From JANQOH01 sp965242575 (GTDB lineage Bacteria > Pseudomonadota > Alphaproteobacteria > UBA7887), in contig OZ251461.1 in the NCBI GenBank assembly GCA_965242575.1, positions 2,976,001-3,040,000 of the forward strand: a stretch of 64,000 nt of DNA, given 5' to 3'. The notes beneath the pieces were generated by a model. That model had not been told where the DNA came from and searched no databases. It was given only the letters and a program-made list of their open reading frames with translations. The translations under genes were made by a program, and so were the position numbers. This document shows, one piece after another, positions 40,677 through 49,492 of the stretch (positions are counted from its first letter, which is position 1; every line of letters starts with the position of its first letter).

Positions 40677-41094
40677 GCGCCGGCGGCGGCAAGGGATCGC
40701 CTGTGGACATGCGGGCAAGCCACTCCGCGCCTTGCCCGCATGTCCACAGGCGCAACGACAACGACAAGGAAGACATTCTCGATCCGGAAGGCAAAAAGGT
40801 TTTGCGGTTCCGCGCAAGCGGAGAGGGCCGTCCCCGCCGGGACGGTGGCCTTGGCGATCCCGTGCCCTGGGTTGCAAGCCGGTCGCCACGCGACCGGGAA
40901 TGCGCGGCGCACCGTGGAACGCCAAAGTCAGCGCCCCCCATCATGGAGCGAGCCGGCCAACCGACCGGCGAAGACTCCGCAGACAACCATGTCCCCGGCG
41001 GAACGGCCTCGAACCCAACAGCGGAACCCAACCGAAAGGCCCGGGACGAGATTGACCGCCCAGCCGGAATTAGACAACCCAGGAGCGCGTCCGT
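40677..41094. other. Non-coding stretch with a long inverted repeat
   Basis: Apart from the 22-bp inverted repeat at 40698-40752 I see no supported gene here. Open frames on both strands give low-complexity Arg/Pro/Ala products without recognisable motifs. Confidence 0.5.
40698..40752. repeat. Perfect 22-bp inverted repeat with 11-nt loop
   Basis: The arm at 40698-40719 starts CGCCTGTGGACATGCGG, and 40731-40752 is its exact reverse complement. The 11-nt spacer is CCACTCCGCGC apart from its edge base. It could form a very stable hairpin in DNA or RNA. It lies 21 bp after the IS110 remnant. No T-run follows, so a simple terminator is unlikely; a dispersed palindromic element or a transposon end is possible. 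Confidence 0.85.
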
Positions 41095-42078
41095 CTACGC
41101 GGCGGCGGCGGCTTCGGCGGCGCGGGCGGTTATGCCCGATTCCGGGAGAACCGGGACGGCCTCGGCGCCGTAGGCCGCCGCAGCCTCCGCCCGCGCCGCC
41201 TCGGGGAGCGGCCCTAAGCCCCATTCCGGGAGTTCCGGGACGAAGCCCCGCAGTTTCGGCGGCGGCGGCGGGTGGCCGGGGCGCGCGCCCACGAATTGCG
41301 GGATCGCAGACGGACCCGACAGGCCCAAGCGCCGCTGCTCCGCAAGCGTCGCCAAGCACTTCGGCGGAAGCGTCCCGTAAGCCACGAAATACTCCTCGCG
41401 CACCGTCGCCGGAAGGTCCGTGCCCTCCACCCACGCCTGCGCCGACCGCGCCGCGTCGGACGCGTCCATGTCGTGGCCGTAGACGTCCTTGACCACCTGG
41501 CGGAGCATGCGGCCCGCGCGCTCGCGGCGCTCCCACGGCGTCGGCTCCGCCGCCGCCGCGGCTTCGGCCCGCTCCGCCTCGCGGTCCTCCCTCTCGTCGC
41601 GGCGCGCCTCGCGCTCGATGCGCTCGACGCGCAACAGGACGCGCGACAGGGTGTCGAGGGTGTGCGGGTCGGGGGCGGCCTCCCCGTCCTCGTCCTTGCG
41701 CTCGGTCTCGCGGACCAGCGCGGCGAGGACGAGGGCGCGGAGCATGTCGCGCGCGGCCGGGGCGATGTCGCGGGCGCTCTCGCCGTCTCCGGGGGCGTCC
41801 GGGGGGCGGGCGCGGACGGCCTCGGCGAGGAGGCGGGTCTCCTCGATCCAGTATTGCGCGCGCTCGCCGCGGCGGGCGTAGCGGCTGAGGCCGGATGAGG
41901 AGAGGGGCGGGGCGCCTGCGTCGGCGAGGGGGCGCTCCATGCGGTCGAGGATTTCGACCTGGGGGACGCCTTCGGCGAGGAGGGCGTCGATGCGGTCGCG
42001 GAGTTCTTCGGGGAGGCGGTCGATGTTGTTGGGGCGGCCGGACGTGTGCAGGGCGGGGGCGGGATAGGGGTCGGGCAT
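41095..42078 (-). CDS. Phage Mu gp27-like protein (DUF3486)
   Basis: The 327-residue product starts with the DUF3486 pattern: SGRPNNIDRLPEELRDRID, LLAEGVPQVEILDRM and PPLSSSGLSRYARRGE, as in the Mu gp27 group. A charged helical middle follows (many Glu/Arg heptads, about 100-175), then a Pro-rich tail. Mu gp27-type genes belong to the packaging and head region, but no portal, terminase or other phage gene is adjacent, so this is an orphan left from a Mu-like prophage. The tail beyond residue ~190 has no obvious Mu counterpart. Confidence 0.72.
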   Translation of the reverse strand: MPDPYPAPALHTSGRPNNIDRLPEELRDRIDALLAEGVPQVEILDRMERPLADAGAPPLSSSGLSRYARRGERAQYWIEETRLLAEAVRARPPDAPGDGESARDIAPAARDMLRALVLAALVRETERKDEDGEAAPDPHTLDTLSRVLLRVERIEREARRDEREDREAERAEAAAAAEPTPWERRERAGRMLRQVVKDVYGHDMDASDAARSAQAWVEGTDLPATVREEYFVAYGTLPPKCLATLAEQRRLGLSGPSAIPQFVGARPGHPPPPPKLRGFVPELPEWGLGPLPEAARAEAAAAYGAEAVPVLPESGITARAAEAAAAA

Positions 42079-42153
42079 GGGATCGATCCTGTTCGTGGAG
42101 CGTTCCCTCCAATTGAAGCGCGAAAAGAGGCCCCGCGGAAGAGGACCATGGTC

Positions 42154-42173
42154 CGCCCCCGAATCCGGGGGCG
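42154..42173 (-). terminator. GC hairpin just downstream of the liv operon
   Basis: An 8-bp perfect stem (CGCCCCCG with CGGGGGCG) and 4-nt loop start 6 bp after the last stop of the liv operon. There is no T-run on the minus strand, so intrinsic termination is unproven. Confidence 0.4.
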
Positions 42174-42178
42174 CGGGA

Positions 42179-42553
42179 TCAGTCCGCCGGCGGGGGTTCG
42201 GCGGGTTCCGGCTTCCGGCGGTAGCCCCACGGGCCGGCGCGCCGGTAGAGCCACGGATATTGCCGGACCATGTTGGCGGCGCGGTAACAGCGCCAGGCGG
42301 CGTAGCCGATGGCGAGGATCGCGCCGGTGTCGAGCAGGTAGCCCGGCAGCGAGAACAACGGGCCGTCGAACAGGGCGTAGGCGAGGAACCGGTCCGCCGC
42401 GCCCAGGCCCAGGCATGCGGCGGCGAGCTGCCAGGCCGGGCGCCAGGTCGCGGCGATGGCGCGCCCGGTCATGACCGCCGCGCCGCCGCCGATGACCAGC
42501 GTCAGGCCGACGAACACCGCGAGCGGAACCCCCGAATACGGCATCGCCGTCAC
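42179..42553 (-). CDS. DUF6867-like small membrane protein
   Basis: The 124-residue product has three hydrophobic segments (about 8-28, 41-60 and 66-86), then a conserved-looking CYRAANMVRQYPWLYRR and a Pro-rich tail. I associate such proteins with the end of liv operons in alphaproteobacteria. The start is GTG at 42553, with a GTGA overlap with livF, so it is part of the transporter operon. Its role is unknown. Confidence 0.65.
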   Translation of the reverse strand: MTAMPYSGVPLAVFVGLTLVIGGGAAVMTGRAIAATWRPAWQLAAACLGLGAADRFLAYALFDGPLFSLPGYLLDTGAILAIGYAAWRCYRAANMVRQYPWLYRRAGPWGYRRKPEPAEPPPAD

Positions 42554-43266
42554 GACGCCGCCCCCTCGAGGTAGGCGCTCCGCACCTCCTCGCTCGCCAG
42601 CAGCTCGGCGGCGGGGCCGCTCAGCGCGATCCGCCCGTTGACCATCACGTAGCCGCGATGCGCCAGCCGCAGCGCCTGGTAGGCGTTCTGTTCGACGAGC
42701 AGGATGGTCATGCCCGACTCGGCGTTGAGGTCGCGGATGACCTGGAATATCCGGCGGACGACCAGCGGCGCCAGGCCGAGCGACGGCTCGTCGAGCAGCA
42801 GGAGGCGCGGCCGGCTCATCAGCGCGCGGGCTATCGCCAGCATTTGCTGCTCGCCGCCGGACAGCGTGCCGCCGCGCTGGCCGCGGCGGTCGCCGAGCAC
42901 GGGGAACAGGCCGAACACGCGCTCCAGGTCCTCGTCCAGGCGGTCGGGCGCGGCGGAGGCGACGGCGCCCATCCGCAGGTTCTCCAGCACCGTCATGCGC
43001 GGGAAGATGCGCCGCCCCTCCGGCGCATGGGCGACGCCGCGGCGGACGATGCGGAAGGTGGGCAGGTTCGTGATGTCCTCGCCGTCGAAGACGACCGCGC
43101 CGCGCGCCGCGGCGGGGGCGCCGCAGACGGTCATCAGCAGGGTCGACTTGCCGGCGCCGTTGGCGCCGATCAGGGTCACGATCTCGCCCTCGGCGACCTC
43201 CAGGTCCACCCCGCGCAGGGCGTGGACGGGGCCGTAGAAGGTGTGCGCGCCCTTCACCGCGAGCAC
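42550..43266 (-). CDS. livF: Branched-chain amino-acid ABC transporter ATP-binding protein LivF
   Basis: One of two ATPases of the Liv importer. The 238-residue product has Walker A IGANGAGKSTLLM, GVAHAPEGRRIFPRMTVLENL (typical LivF), the signature TLSGGEQQMLAIARAL and Walker B LLLLDEPSLGLAP. The start is GTG 43266, overlapping livG by 13 bp. No binding-protein gene (livK/livJ) is in this window. Confidence 0.94.
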   Translation of the reverse strand: MLAVKGAHTFYGPVHALRGVDLEVAEGEIVTLIGANGAGKSTLLMTVCGAPAAARGAVVFDGEDITNLPTFRIVRRGVAHAPEGRRIFPRMTVLENLRMGAVASAAPDRLDEDLERVFGLFPVLGDRRGQRGGTLSGGEQQMLAIARALMSRPRLLLLDEPSLGLAPLVVRRIFQVIRDLNAESGMTILLVEQNAYQALRLAHRGYVMVNGRIALSGPAAELLASEEVRSAYLEGAAS

Positions 43267-44093
43267 GGCGCGGCCTCCTCCTCCCCGTCCTCCGCCTCGC
43301 CGAGATAGGCGCGGACGACGTCCGGATTCGCGCGGACCTCGCCGGGCGCGCCGTCGGCGATGCGGCGGCCGTAATCGAGGACGACGACGCGGTCGGAGAT
43401 CTCCATCACCACGTTCATGTCGTGCTCGATGAGCAGCAGGCCGATGTCGAACCGCGCGCGGATGTCGCGGAGCAGGGCGTTGAGCTCGGCGGTCTCGGTC
43501 CGGTTGAGGCCGGCGGCGGGTTCGTCGAGGCAGAGCAGCACGGGCTCGGTGCACATGGCGCGGGCGATCTCGAGCCGGCGCTGGGCGCCGTAGGGCAGTT
43601 CGCCGGCGTTCCGGTCGGCGTCGGCGACGAGGCCGAAACGCTCGAGCCAGAAGCGCGCGCGTTCGACGGCGCGCTCCTCGGCGGCGCGGTAGCGCCGCAG
43701 CCCCAACAGGCCGGCGACGGTGAAGGCGGAGGCGCGCATGAGCGGGTTGTGCTGCGCGACGATCAGGTTCTCCAGCGCCGTCATGGCGGGGAACAGGCGG
43801 ATGTTCTGGAAGGTGCGCGCCACCCCGGCGCGGGCGATGCGGAACCCCTCCATGCGCTCCAGCGAATAGGCCGCGCCGTCGCGGCCGCGCAGCGCGAGGC
43901 GGCCCACGTCGGGTTTGTAGAAGCCGGTGAGGCAGTTGAAGACGGTGGTTTTGCCGGCGCCGTTGGGGCCGATGATGGCGGTGATCTCGCCGCGCGCGGC
44001 GGCGAACGACAGGTCGTCGACGGCGACCAGGCCGCCGAAGCGCATGGTCAGCCGCTCGACCTCGAGCAGCGGCGGGGCGGCGGCGGCGGTCAC
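43254..44093 (-). CDS. livG: Branched-chain amino-acid ABC transporter ATP-binding protein LivG
   Basis: The second Liv ATPase, 279 residues. It shows LTMRFGGLVAVDDLSF, Walker A IGPNGAGKTTVFNCLTGFY, GVARTFQNIRLFPAMTALEN (typical LivG) and the signature-like LPYGAQRRLEIARAM. Walker B is LLCLDEPAAGLN, and LLLIEHDMNVVMEISDRVVV follows. The start is GTG 44093 with a GTGA overlap with livM. Confidence 0.94.
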   Translation of the reverse strand: MTAAAAPPLLEVERLTMRFGGLVAVDDLSFAAARGEITAIIGPNGAGKTTVFNCLTGFYKPDVGRLALRGRDGAAYSLERMEGFRIARAGVARTFQNIRLFPAMTALENLIVAQHNPLMRASAFTVAGLLGLRRYRAAEERAVERARFWLERFGLVADADRNAGELPYGAQRRLEIARAMCTEPVLLCLDEPAAGLNRTETAELNALLRDIRARFDIGLLLIEHDMNVVMEISDRVVVLDYGRRIADGAPGEVRANPDVVRAYLGEAEDGEEEAAPCSR

Positions 44094-45367
44094 GGGCGGG
44101 CCGCCCCCGCCGGGGCGAGGCGCGCCGTCGGCTCGCGGCGCGCCAGCAGGCCGCGCGGGCGCCAGATCATGATCAGCACCATCGCCAAGCCGAAGGCGAG
44201 CATGCGGTATTCGGAGAACTCGCGCAGCAGTTCGGGCAGCAGGACGATGGCCAGCGCCGCCAGCACCACGCCGACCTGGCTGCCCATGCCGCCGAGCACG
44301 ACGATGGCGAGGATGATGGCGGATTCGACGAAGGTGAAACTCTCCGGGCTGATGAAGCCGGCGCGGGCGGCGAAGAACGACCCCGCGAAGCCGCCGAACA
44401 TGGCGCCGAGGGCGAAGGCGGAGAGTTTGACGTTGACGGGGTTTACGCCAAGCGAACGGCAGGCGATCTCGTCCTCGCGCAGCGCCTCCCACGCGCGGCC
44501 GAGCGGCAGGCGGCGGATGCGCAGCACGAACCAATTGGTCAGCAGCGCCAGCCCCAGGATGATGAAATAGAGGAAGATCACCCGGTGTTCGCTGGCGAAG
44601 TCGATGCCGAAGACATGGTGGAAACTCTCCTCCTCCGGGGCGCGGCGGCCGAAGCTCAGGCCGAAGAAGGTCGGGCGCGGGATCTTGCCGATGCCGTTGG
44701 GACCGCCGGAGAACTCCACCCAATTGGTCAGCACGACGCGGATGATCTCGCCGAAGCCCAGGGTGACGATGGCGAGGTAGTCGCCGCGCAGCCGCAGCAC
44801 CGGGTAGCCGAGCAGGACGCCGAAACCGGCGGCGAACAGCCCGGCGAGCGGCAGGCAGACCCAGAACGACCAGTCGTAGGTCGTCGCCAGCAGGGCGAAA
44901 CTGTAGGCGCCTACGGCGTAGAACGCGACGTAGCCCAGGTCGAGCAGGCCGGCGAGGCCGACGACGATGTTCAACCCCCAGCCGAGCATGACGTAGATCA
45001 GCGCCAGGGTGGCGATGTCGACGACGTAGCGGTCGACGAACGGCAGGAACGGCAGCGCCGCGGCGGCGGCGACGGCGGCGGCCGCGAGCGGCCCGGAAAA
45101 GCGGCGCAGCCGCCCGCCCGCGGCGCCGGCGGCGGAGCGGACCGCGGCGGCGGTCGACGGCGGCGGGCGCAGGGTGGACAGGGCGAGGCGCCCGGCGAAC
45201 ACCGCCGCCACGCCGATGGCGAGCGCCAGCCAGCGCGCGTCGACCTCGAGGCCCCCCGGCCCCGCCGGCGCGAGGCGCAGGCCGACCAGCGGAACGCCGA
45301 GGACGAGCGCGACAAAGGCCGCGAGCCCGGCGTCGCGCAGCGCCGGCGGCAGGCCGCGCCCGGGCAC
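44090..45367 (-). CDS. livM: Branched-chain amino-acid ABC transporter permease LivM
   Basis: The 425-residue permease has about ten membrane segments. The family stretch LNIVVGLAGLLDLGYVAFYA and the ATPase-coupling region RLPLGRAWEALREDEIACRS are intact, followed by NVKLSAFALGAMFGGFAGSF. The N-terminal ~120 residues hold extra helices and a Pro/Ala linker. The start is GTG 45367, 1 bp after the livH stop. Confidence 0.93.
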   Translation of the reverse strand: MPGRGLPPALRDAGLAAFVALVLGVPLVGLRLAPAGPGGLEVDARWLALAIGVAAVFAGRLALSTLRPPPSTAAAVRSAAGAAGGRLRRFSGPLAAAAVAAAAALPFLPFVDRYVVDIATLALIYVMLGWGLNIVVGLAGLLDLGYVAFYAVGAYSFALLATTYDWSFWVCLPLAGLFAAGFGVLLGYPVLRLRGDYLAIVTLGFGEIIRVVLTNWVEFSGGPNGIGKIPRPTFFGLSFGRRAPEEESFHHVFGIDFASEHRVIFLYFIILGLALLTNWFVLRIRRLPLGRAWEALREDEIACRSLGVNPVNVKLSAFALGAMFGGFAGSFFAARAGFISPESFTFVESAIILAIVVLGGMGSQVGVVLAALAIVLLPELLREFSEYRMLAFGLAMVLIMIWRPRGLLARREPTARLAPAGAARP

Positions 45368-45368
45368 T

Positions 45369-46283
45369 TCAGACCTTTTCGATCTCGGGGCGGCCGAGGA
45401 GCCCGGTGGGCATGAAGACGAGCACCAGGACGAGGATGCCGAACGTCGCCACGTCCTTGTACTCCACCGAGAAATAGCCGGAGAAGAAGGCCTCGACCAT
45501 GCCGAGCAGCAGGCCGCCGAGCATGGCGCCGGGCAGCGAGCCGATGCCGCCCAGCACGGCCGCGGTGAACGCCTTGAGGCCGGCGATGAAGCCCATGAAG
45601 AAGTCCACCACGCCGTAATAGAGCGACGCCATGACGCCGGCGACGGCGGCCAGCGCCGCGCCCATCACGAAGGTGAGCGAAATCGTCCGGTCGACGTCGA
45701 CGCCGAGCAGCATGGCCATGGTCCGGTCCTGCTCGCAGGCGCGCTGGGCGCGCCCCAGCGCCGCGCCGCCGATGAGGACGGCGAAGGCGGCCATCAGCGT
45801 CACCGTCAGGACGACGATGAGAATCTGGACGTAGCTCAGCCGGACGGCGAATTCGGGAGTTTCGTAGACGGTGAAGCCGCTGGTGACGATGGGGCTCAGC
45901 GCCTTCACCCCGGCGCCCTGGCTCAGCAGCACGTAGTTTTGCAGCGCGAGCGACATGCCGATGGCGCTGATGAGCGCGGCGAGGCGCTGGGTTCCGCGCA
46001 GCGGGCGGTAGGCGACGCGCTCGACCGTCCAGCCGTAGGCGGCGGTGAACAGCATGGTGACGATCAGCACCATGAGGAGCGCGAGCGGGACCCAGGTTAT
46101 CCCCGCCGCGCCGAGGATGGTGAAGCTCAACACCGCGACGAAGGCGCCGATCATGTAGATCTCGCCATGCGCGAAATTGATCATGCCGATGATGCCGTAG
46201 ACCATCGTGTAGCCGATGGCGATCAGCCCGTACATGCTGCCGAGCGTCACGCCGTTGATCAGCTGTTCGAGAAAATACGCCAT
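45369..46283 (-). CDS. livH: Branched-chain amino-acid ABC transporter permease LivH
   Basis: The 304-residue permease has about eight membrane segments. It starts MAYFLEQLINGVTLGSMYGL, with IGYTMVYGIIGMINFAHGE near residue 30 and the coupling region GRAQRACEQDRTMAMLLGVD, followed by TAAVLGGIGSLPGAMLGGLL. It is the first gene of the minus-strand liv operon and lies 69 bp downstream of the hemA stop. Confidence 0.94.
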   Translation of the reverse strand: MAYFLEQLINGVTLGSMYGLIAIGYTMVYGIIGMINFAHGEIYMIGAFVAVLSFTILGAAGITWVPLALLMVLIVTMLFTAAYGWTVERVAYRPLRGTQRLAALISAIGMSLALQNYVLLSQGAGVKALSPIVTSGFTVYETPEFAVRLSYVQILIVVLTVTLMAAFAVLIGGAALGRAQRACEQDRTMAMLLGVDVDRTISLTFVMGAALAAVAGVMASLYYGVVDFFMGFIAGLKAFTAAVLGGIGSLPGAMLGGLLLGMVEAFFSGYFSVEYKDVATFGILVLVLVFMPTGLLGRPEIEKV

Positions 46284-46352
46284 CGCTCCCCCGGTCTCCC
46301 GGCCGCGGCGCCGCCCGCGCGCGGCGACGTTGCGCCCGATTCTAGCGGTCCA

Positions 46353-47570
46353 TCAAGCGGAATCGGCGCGCGCCAGGCCGAGCCGCGTCCACACCGCCCG
46401 CAGCGCGTCGACCAGCGAATCCATCATGGCGTCGTCGTGCAGCGGCGTGGGCGTGATGCGCAGGCGCTCGGTCCCGCGCGGGACGGTGGGGTAGTTGATG
46501 GGCTGCACGTAGACGCCGAAGTCGCGCAGCAGCGCGTCGCTGGCGCGCTTGCACAGCGCCGCGTCGCCCACCGTCACCGGGACGATGTGGCTGGGATTCG
46601 CGATGACCGGGATCCCCGCCTCGGCGAGCCGGCGCTTGAGGGTCCGGGCGCGTTCGCGGTGGCGGTCGCGTTCGGCGGTGGAGGCCTTGAGGTGGCGGAC
46701 CGCGGCGTGGGCGGCGGCGGCCACCGCGGGCGGCAGCGAGGTGGTGAAGATGAACCCCGCCGCGAACGACCGCACCATGTCGCAGAGGTTGGCGGAGGCG
46801 GCGATGTAGCCGCCCATGACGCCGAACGCCTTGCCGAGCGTGCCTTCCACGACGTCGACGCGGGACATGACCCCGTCGCGTTCGGCGACGCCGGCGCCGC
46901 GCGGGCCGTACATGCCGACGGCGTGCACCTCGTCGAGATAGGTGAGCGCGCCGTGGCGCGCCGCCGCGTCGCAGATCTCGCCGATGGGGGCGATGTCGCC
47001 GTCCATCGAATAGACCGATTCGAAGGCGACGATCTTGGGCGCGGCGGGGTCGAGTTCGGCGAGGAGCTCCTCGAGGTGGGCCACGTCGTTGTGGCGGAAA
47101 ATCTTCTTCGGCGCGCGGGAGTGGCGGACGCCGTGGATCATCGACGCGTGGTTGAGCGCGTCGGACAGGACGGTGCAGCCCGGCAGCATGGCGCCCAGGG
47201 TGGACAGCGCGGCGTCGTTGGAGATGTAGCCGGAGGTGAAGAGCAGCGCCGCCTCCTTGCGGTGCAGGTCGGCGAGCTCCTGCTCGAGCAGCACGTGGCG
47301 ATGGGTGGTGCCGGAGATGTTGCGGGTGCCGCCGGAGCCGGCGCCGAATTCGCGCGCCGCCCGGCACATGGCGTCGATGACGGCCGGGTGCTGGCCCATG
47401 CCGAGATAGTCGTTGGAGCACCAGACGACCACGTCGCGCTCGGCGCCGCCGTCGCGCCAGACCGCGCGCGGAAACTCGCCCGCCCGGCGCGCGAGGTCGG
47501 CGAAGGTCCGGTAGCGGCCCTCGGCCCTGAGCCCCTCCAGCGCGTCGGCGAAATGCGCTTCGTAATCCAT
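46353..47570 (-). CDS. hemA: 5-aminolevulinate synthase
   Basis: ALAS condenses glycine and succinyl-CoA, the first haem step in the C4 (Shemin) pathway used by alphaproteobacteria. The 405-residue PLP enzyme shows WCSNDYLGMGQHP, GAGSGGTRNISGTTHRHVLL, SVYSMDGDIAPIGEI and YLDEVHAVGMYGPRGAGVAE. The PLP lysine lies in VEGTLGKAFGVMGGY, and INYPTVPRGTERLRITPTP is near the end. ATG at 47570 begins with the conserved MDYEAHF; the upstream extension is not conserved. Confidence 0.96.
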   Translation of the reverse strand: MDYEAHFADALEGLRAEGRYRTFADLARRAGEFPRAVWRDGGAERDVVVWCSNDYLGMGQHPAVIDAMCRAAREFGAGSGGTRNISGTTHRHVLLEQELADLHRKEAALLFTSGYISNDAALSTLGAMLPGCTVLSDALNHASMIHGVRHSRAPKKIFRHNDVAHLEELLAELDPAAPKIVAFESVYSMDGDIAPIGEICDAAARHGALTYLDEVHAVGMYGPRGAGVAERDGVMSRVDVVEGTLGKAFGVMGGYIAASANLCDMVRSFAAGFIFTTSLPPAVAAAAHAAVRHLKASTAERDRHRERARTLKRRLAEAGIPVIANPSHIVPVTVGDAALCKRASDALLRDFGVYVQPINYPTVPRGTERLRITPTPLHDDAMMDSLVDALRAVWTRLGLARADSA

Positions 47571-47709
47571 GGCGGCGCGGTCCCGAAGGCTCCCGGCGGC
47601 CGGCGGCGCGGAGCCGGGGCCGGTTGCGGTCCGGTCCACGATAGCATATACGCGCCGCCCCTGCGGAAGCGCGGAGGCGCGCCTGCACATCGGGGGGACG
47701 GTCGTGAGA

Positions 47710-48141
47710 ATGTCGTTGCTCGCCGGCGCGTTCGCGCTGGCTTCGTGGACGCCCGCGCCGGCGGCGGACGCGGTTTCGGAGCGCCGCGCGTCGCCCGACG
47801 GGAACCGGCTCTCGGTGCGGTGCGCGGACGGCGAGGTTTCCGCCCGGATTTATCTCAAGGGCGTGGTTTTCGGGAGCGGCGGCTACGCCATCGACGCGGC
47901 GCTGGACGGCGATGGGGAGCGGGCCGCCGGCGCCTTCGCGGAGAAGCCGGGGACGGCGCGGATCCACGTGCTGGACCCGAGGGCGGCGCTCGAGGGCTGG
48001 TTCGACCGCGAGACGCTCGAGCTCCGCGTCGTCACCTGGCCCACGAGCCTCGTGCGCCGGTTCGCGCTGGACGTGCGCGGGTTGCGGGAGTGGGCGGGGC
48101 CGATCCTGGAAAACTGCGGCGCGACGGAAGAGGCGCGGTGA
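47710..48141 (+). CDS. Small secreted hypothetical protein
   Basis: The 143-residue product has an N-terminal signal peptide (SLLAGAFALASWTPAPAADA, cleavage near residue 20). The rest is polar and contains two Cys residues (CADG and ENCGATEE) that could form a disulfide, with a beta-rich pattern. I do not recognise a family. A GTG at 47704 is an alternative start. It is divergent from hemA and convergent with the TRAP binding-protein gene. Confidence 0.6.
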   Translation: MSLLAGAFALASWTPAPAADAVSERRASPDGNRLSVRCADGEVSARIYLKGVVFGSGGYAIDAALDGDGERAAGAFAEKPGTARIHVLDPRAALEGWFDRETLELRVVTWPTSLVRRFALDVRGLREWAGPILENCGATEEAR

Positions 48142-48273
48142 CGGCGCAGGCGGGCGTCCGCGGTTCGCGCCGAGAACGGCGACTACGCTCCGCGACCGCG
48201 GCGCCCGCCTCGCCGCCCGACCGATGGGAGAAGGCGGGCCGCCGCGCGCGGCCCGCCCGCCGCCTCGTCCCCG

Positions 48274-49392
48274 TCAGTTCAGGTAGCCGAACTCGCCCCA
48301 GAGTTTGTAGTCCTCGCGGAACGCGCTGAGCGAGGCCCAGACGCGGGCGAAATCCTCGTCCTCGGCCGCCTGCTCCTCGACGACCTCCATCCACGCCGCC
48401 TCCAGCGCCTCGAGGATCTCGTCGGGCCAGCGGTGGAAGGTCACGCCCGCCGCCTGCAACTCCTGCATCGCGCCGAACTGGATCGCCTCGCCCTGCGCGA
48501 AGCCGCGCAACATGCTCTCCATGCACACCGCCTCCACGATTTCGCGCTGGGTGTCGGTCAGGCCGTTCCAATTGTCCAGGTTGATCATCAGCTCGCCCAT
48601 GCTGATGGGCTGGTGCCAGCCGGGGAAGTAGTAGTGCTTGGCGATCTCGTGGAAGCCCAGGTCCTTGTCGATCGCCGGCATCGAGAACTCGGTCGCGTCG
48701 ATGGTGCCGAGCTCCAGCGCCGGGTAGATGTCGCCGCCGGCCAGCAATTGGGTCGACACGCCCACCTTCTCCATCACCTTCGCGCCCAGGCCGAAGAAGC
48801 GCATCTTCAAGCCCTTGAAGTCGTCGAGCGACTCGATGGGCTCGCGGAACCAGCCCGAACCCTCCGGCGTGATCAGGTTGCACGGCATCCCGTGCAGGTT
48901 GTGCCGGTGGTAGATCTCCTCCAGCAGCTCCTTGCCGCCGCCGTGGTACATCCACGCCACCGCCTCGCCGGCGGGGGGGCCGAAGGGCACCGCGGTGAAG
49001 AACTGCACCGCCGGGATCTTGCCGGCCCAGTAGCCCGCCGCCGTCCAGCCTACGTCGACCGACCCGGTCGAGACGGCGTCGAAAATCTCCAGCGCCGGCA
49101 CCAGCGCGCCGGGCTCGAAGAATTTGAACTCCATCGTCCCGCCGGAGAGCACCCGGATGCGCTCCTCGATCATCCGGCCCTGGTCGCCCAGCACGACCAT
49201 CTCGCCGGGGAACGAGCTCGCCATCTTCCAGCGGACCTGCGGGCGCGCGGCGGGCGCGTCCGGCTCCGCCGGCGCCTCGGCGGTCGTCTCGCCGCCGCCG
49301 CCGGCATCGCCGCCGCCCAGCCCGTACACGCCGATCAGGGCGCCGATGACCAGCCCGGCGATCCCCACCGCCACCGTCGTTCCGTTGCTCAT
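48274..49392 (-). CDS. TRAP transporter solute-binding protein (DctP family)
   Basis: The 372-residue product has an N-terminal hydrophobic anchor (about 6-26) with a Gly/Glu/Ala linker, then a DctP fold: RWKMASSFPGEMVVLGDQGR, ALVPALEIFDAVSTGSVDVG, GLKMRFFGLGAKVMEKVGVS and TIDATEFSMPAIDKDLGFHE. Such proteins deliver organic acids, often keto or hydroxy acids, to a DctQM membrane pair. No such pair is nearby, so the gene is an orphan or works with a distant transporter. The uncleaved-looking anchor is unusual for a free periplasmic protein. Confidence 0.88.
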   Translation of the reverse strand: MSNGTTVAVGIAGLVIGALIGVYGLGGGDAGGGGETTAEAPAEPDAPAARPQVRWKMASSFPGEMVVLGDQGRMIEERIRVLSGGTMEFKFFEPGALVPALEIFDAVSTGSVDVGWTAAGYWAGKIPAVQFFTAVPFGPPAGEAVAWMYHGGGKELLEEIYHRHNLHGMPCNLITPEGSGWFREPIESLDDFKGLKMRFFGLGAKVMEKVGVSTQLLAGGDIYPALELGTIDATEFSMPAIDKDLGFHEIAKHYYFPGWHQPISMGELMINLDNWNGLTDTQREIVEAVCMESMLRGFAQGEAIQFGAMQELQAAGVTFHRWPDEILEALEAAWMEVVEEQAAEDEDFARVWASLSAFREDYKLWGEFGYLN

Positions 49393-49492
49393 CCTGTCCT
49401 CCCTGGCCGGCGCGCCGCCGGCCGTTCACCGCCCATCGCCCGCGCCGCGCGCGAACCGCCGGACGCGGGCATAGCCCAATCCCGCCGAACCC

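Noticed and set aside
42142..42153. 12-bp palindrome GGACCATGGTCC near the gp27-like gene start
   Set aside because: Short self-complementary words are common at this base composition and it has no clear relation to a promoter.
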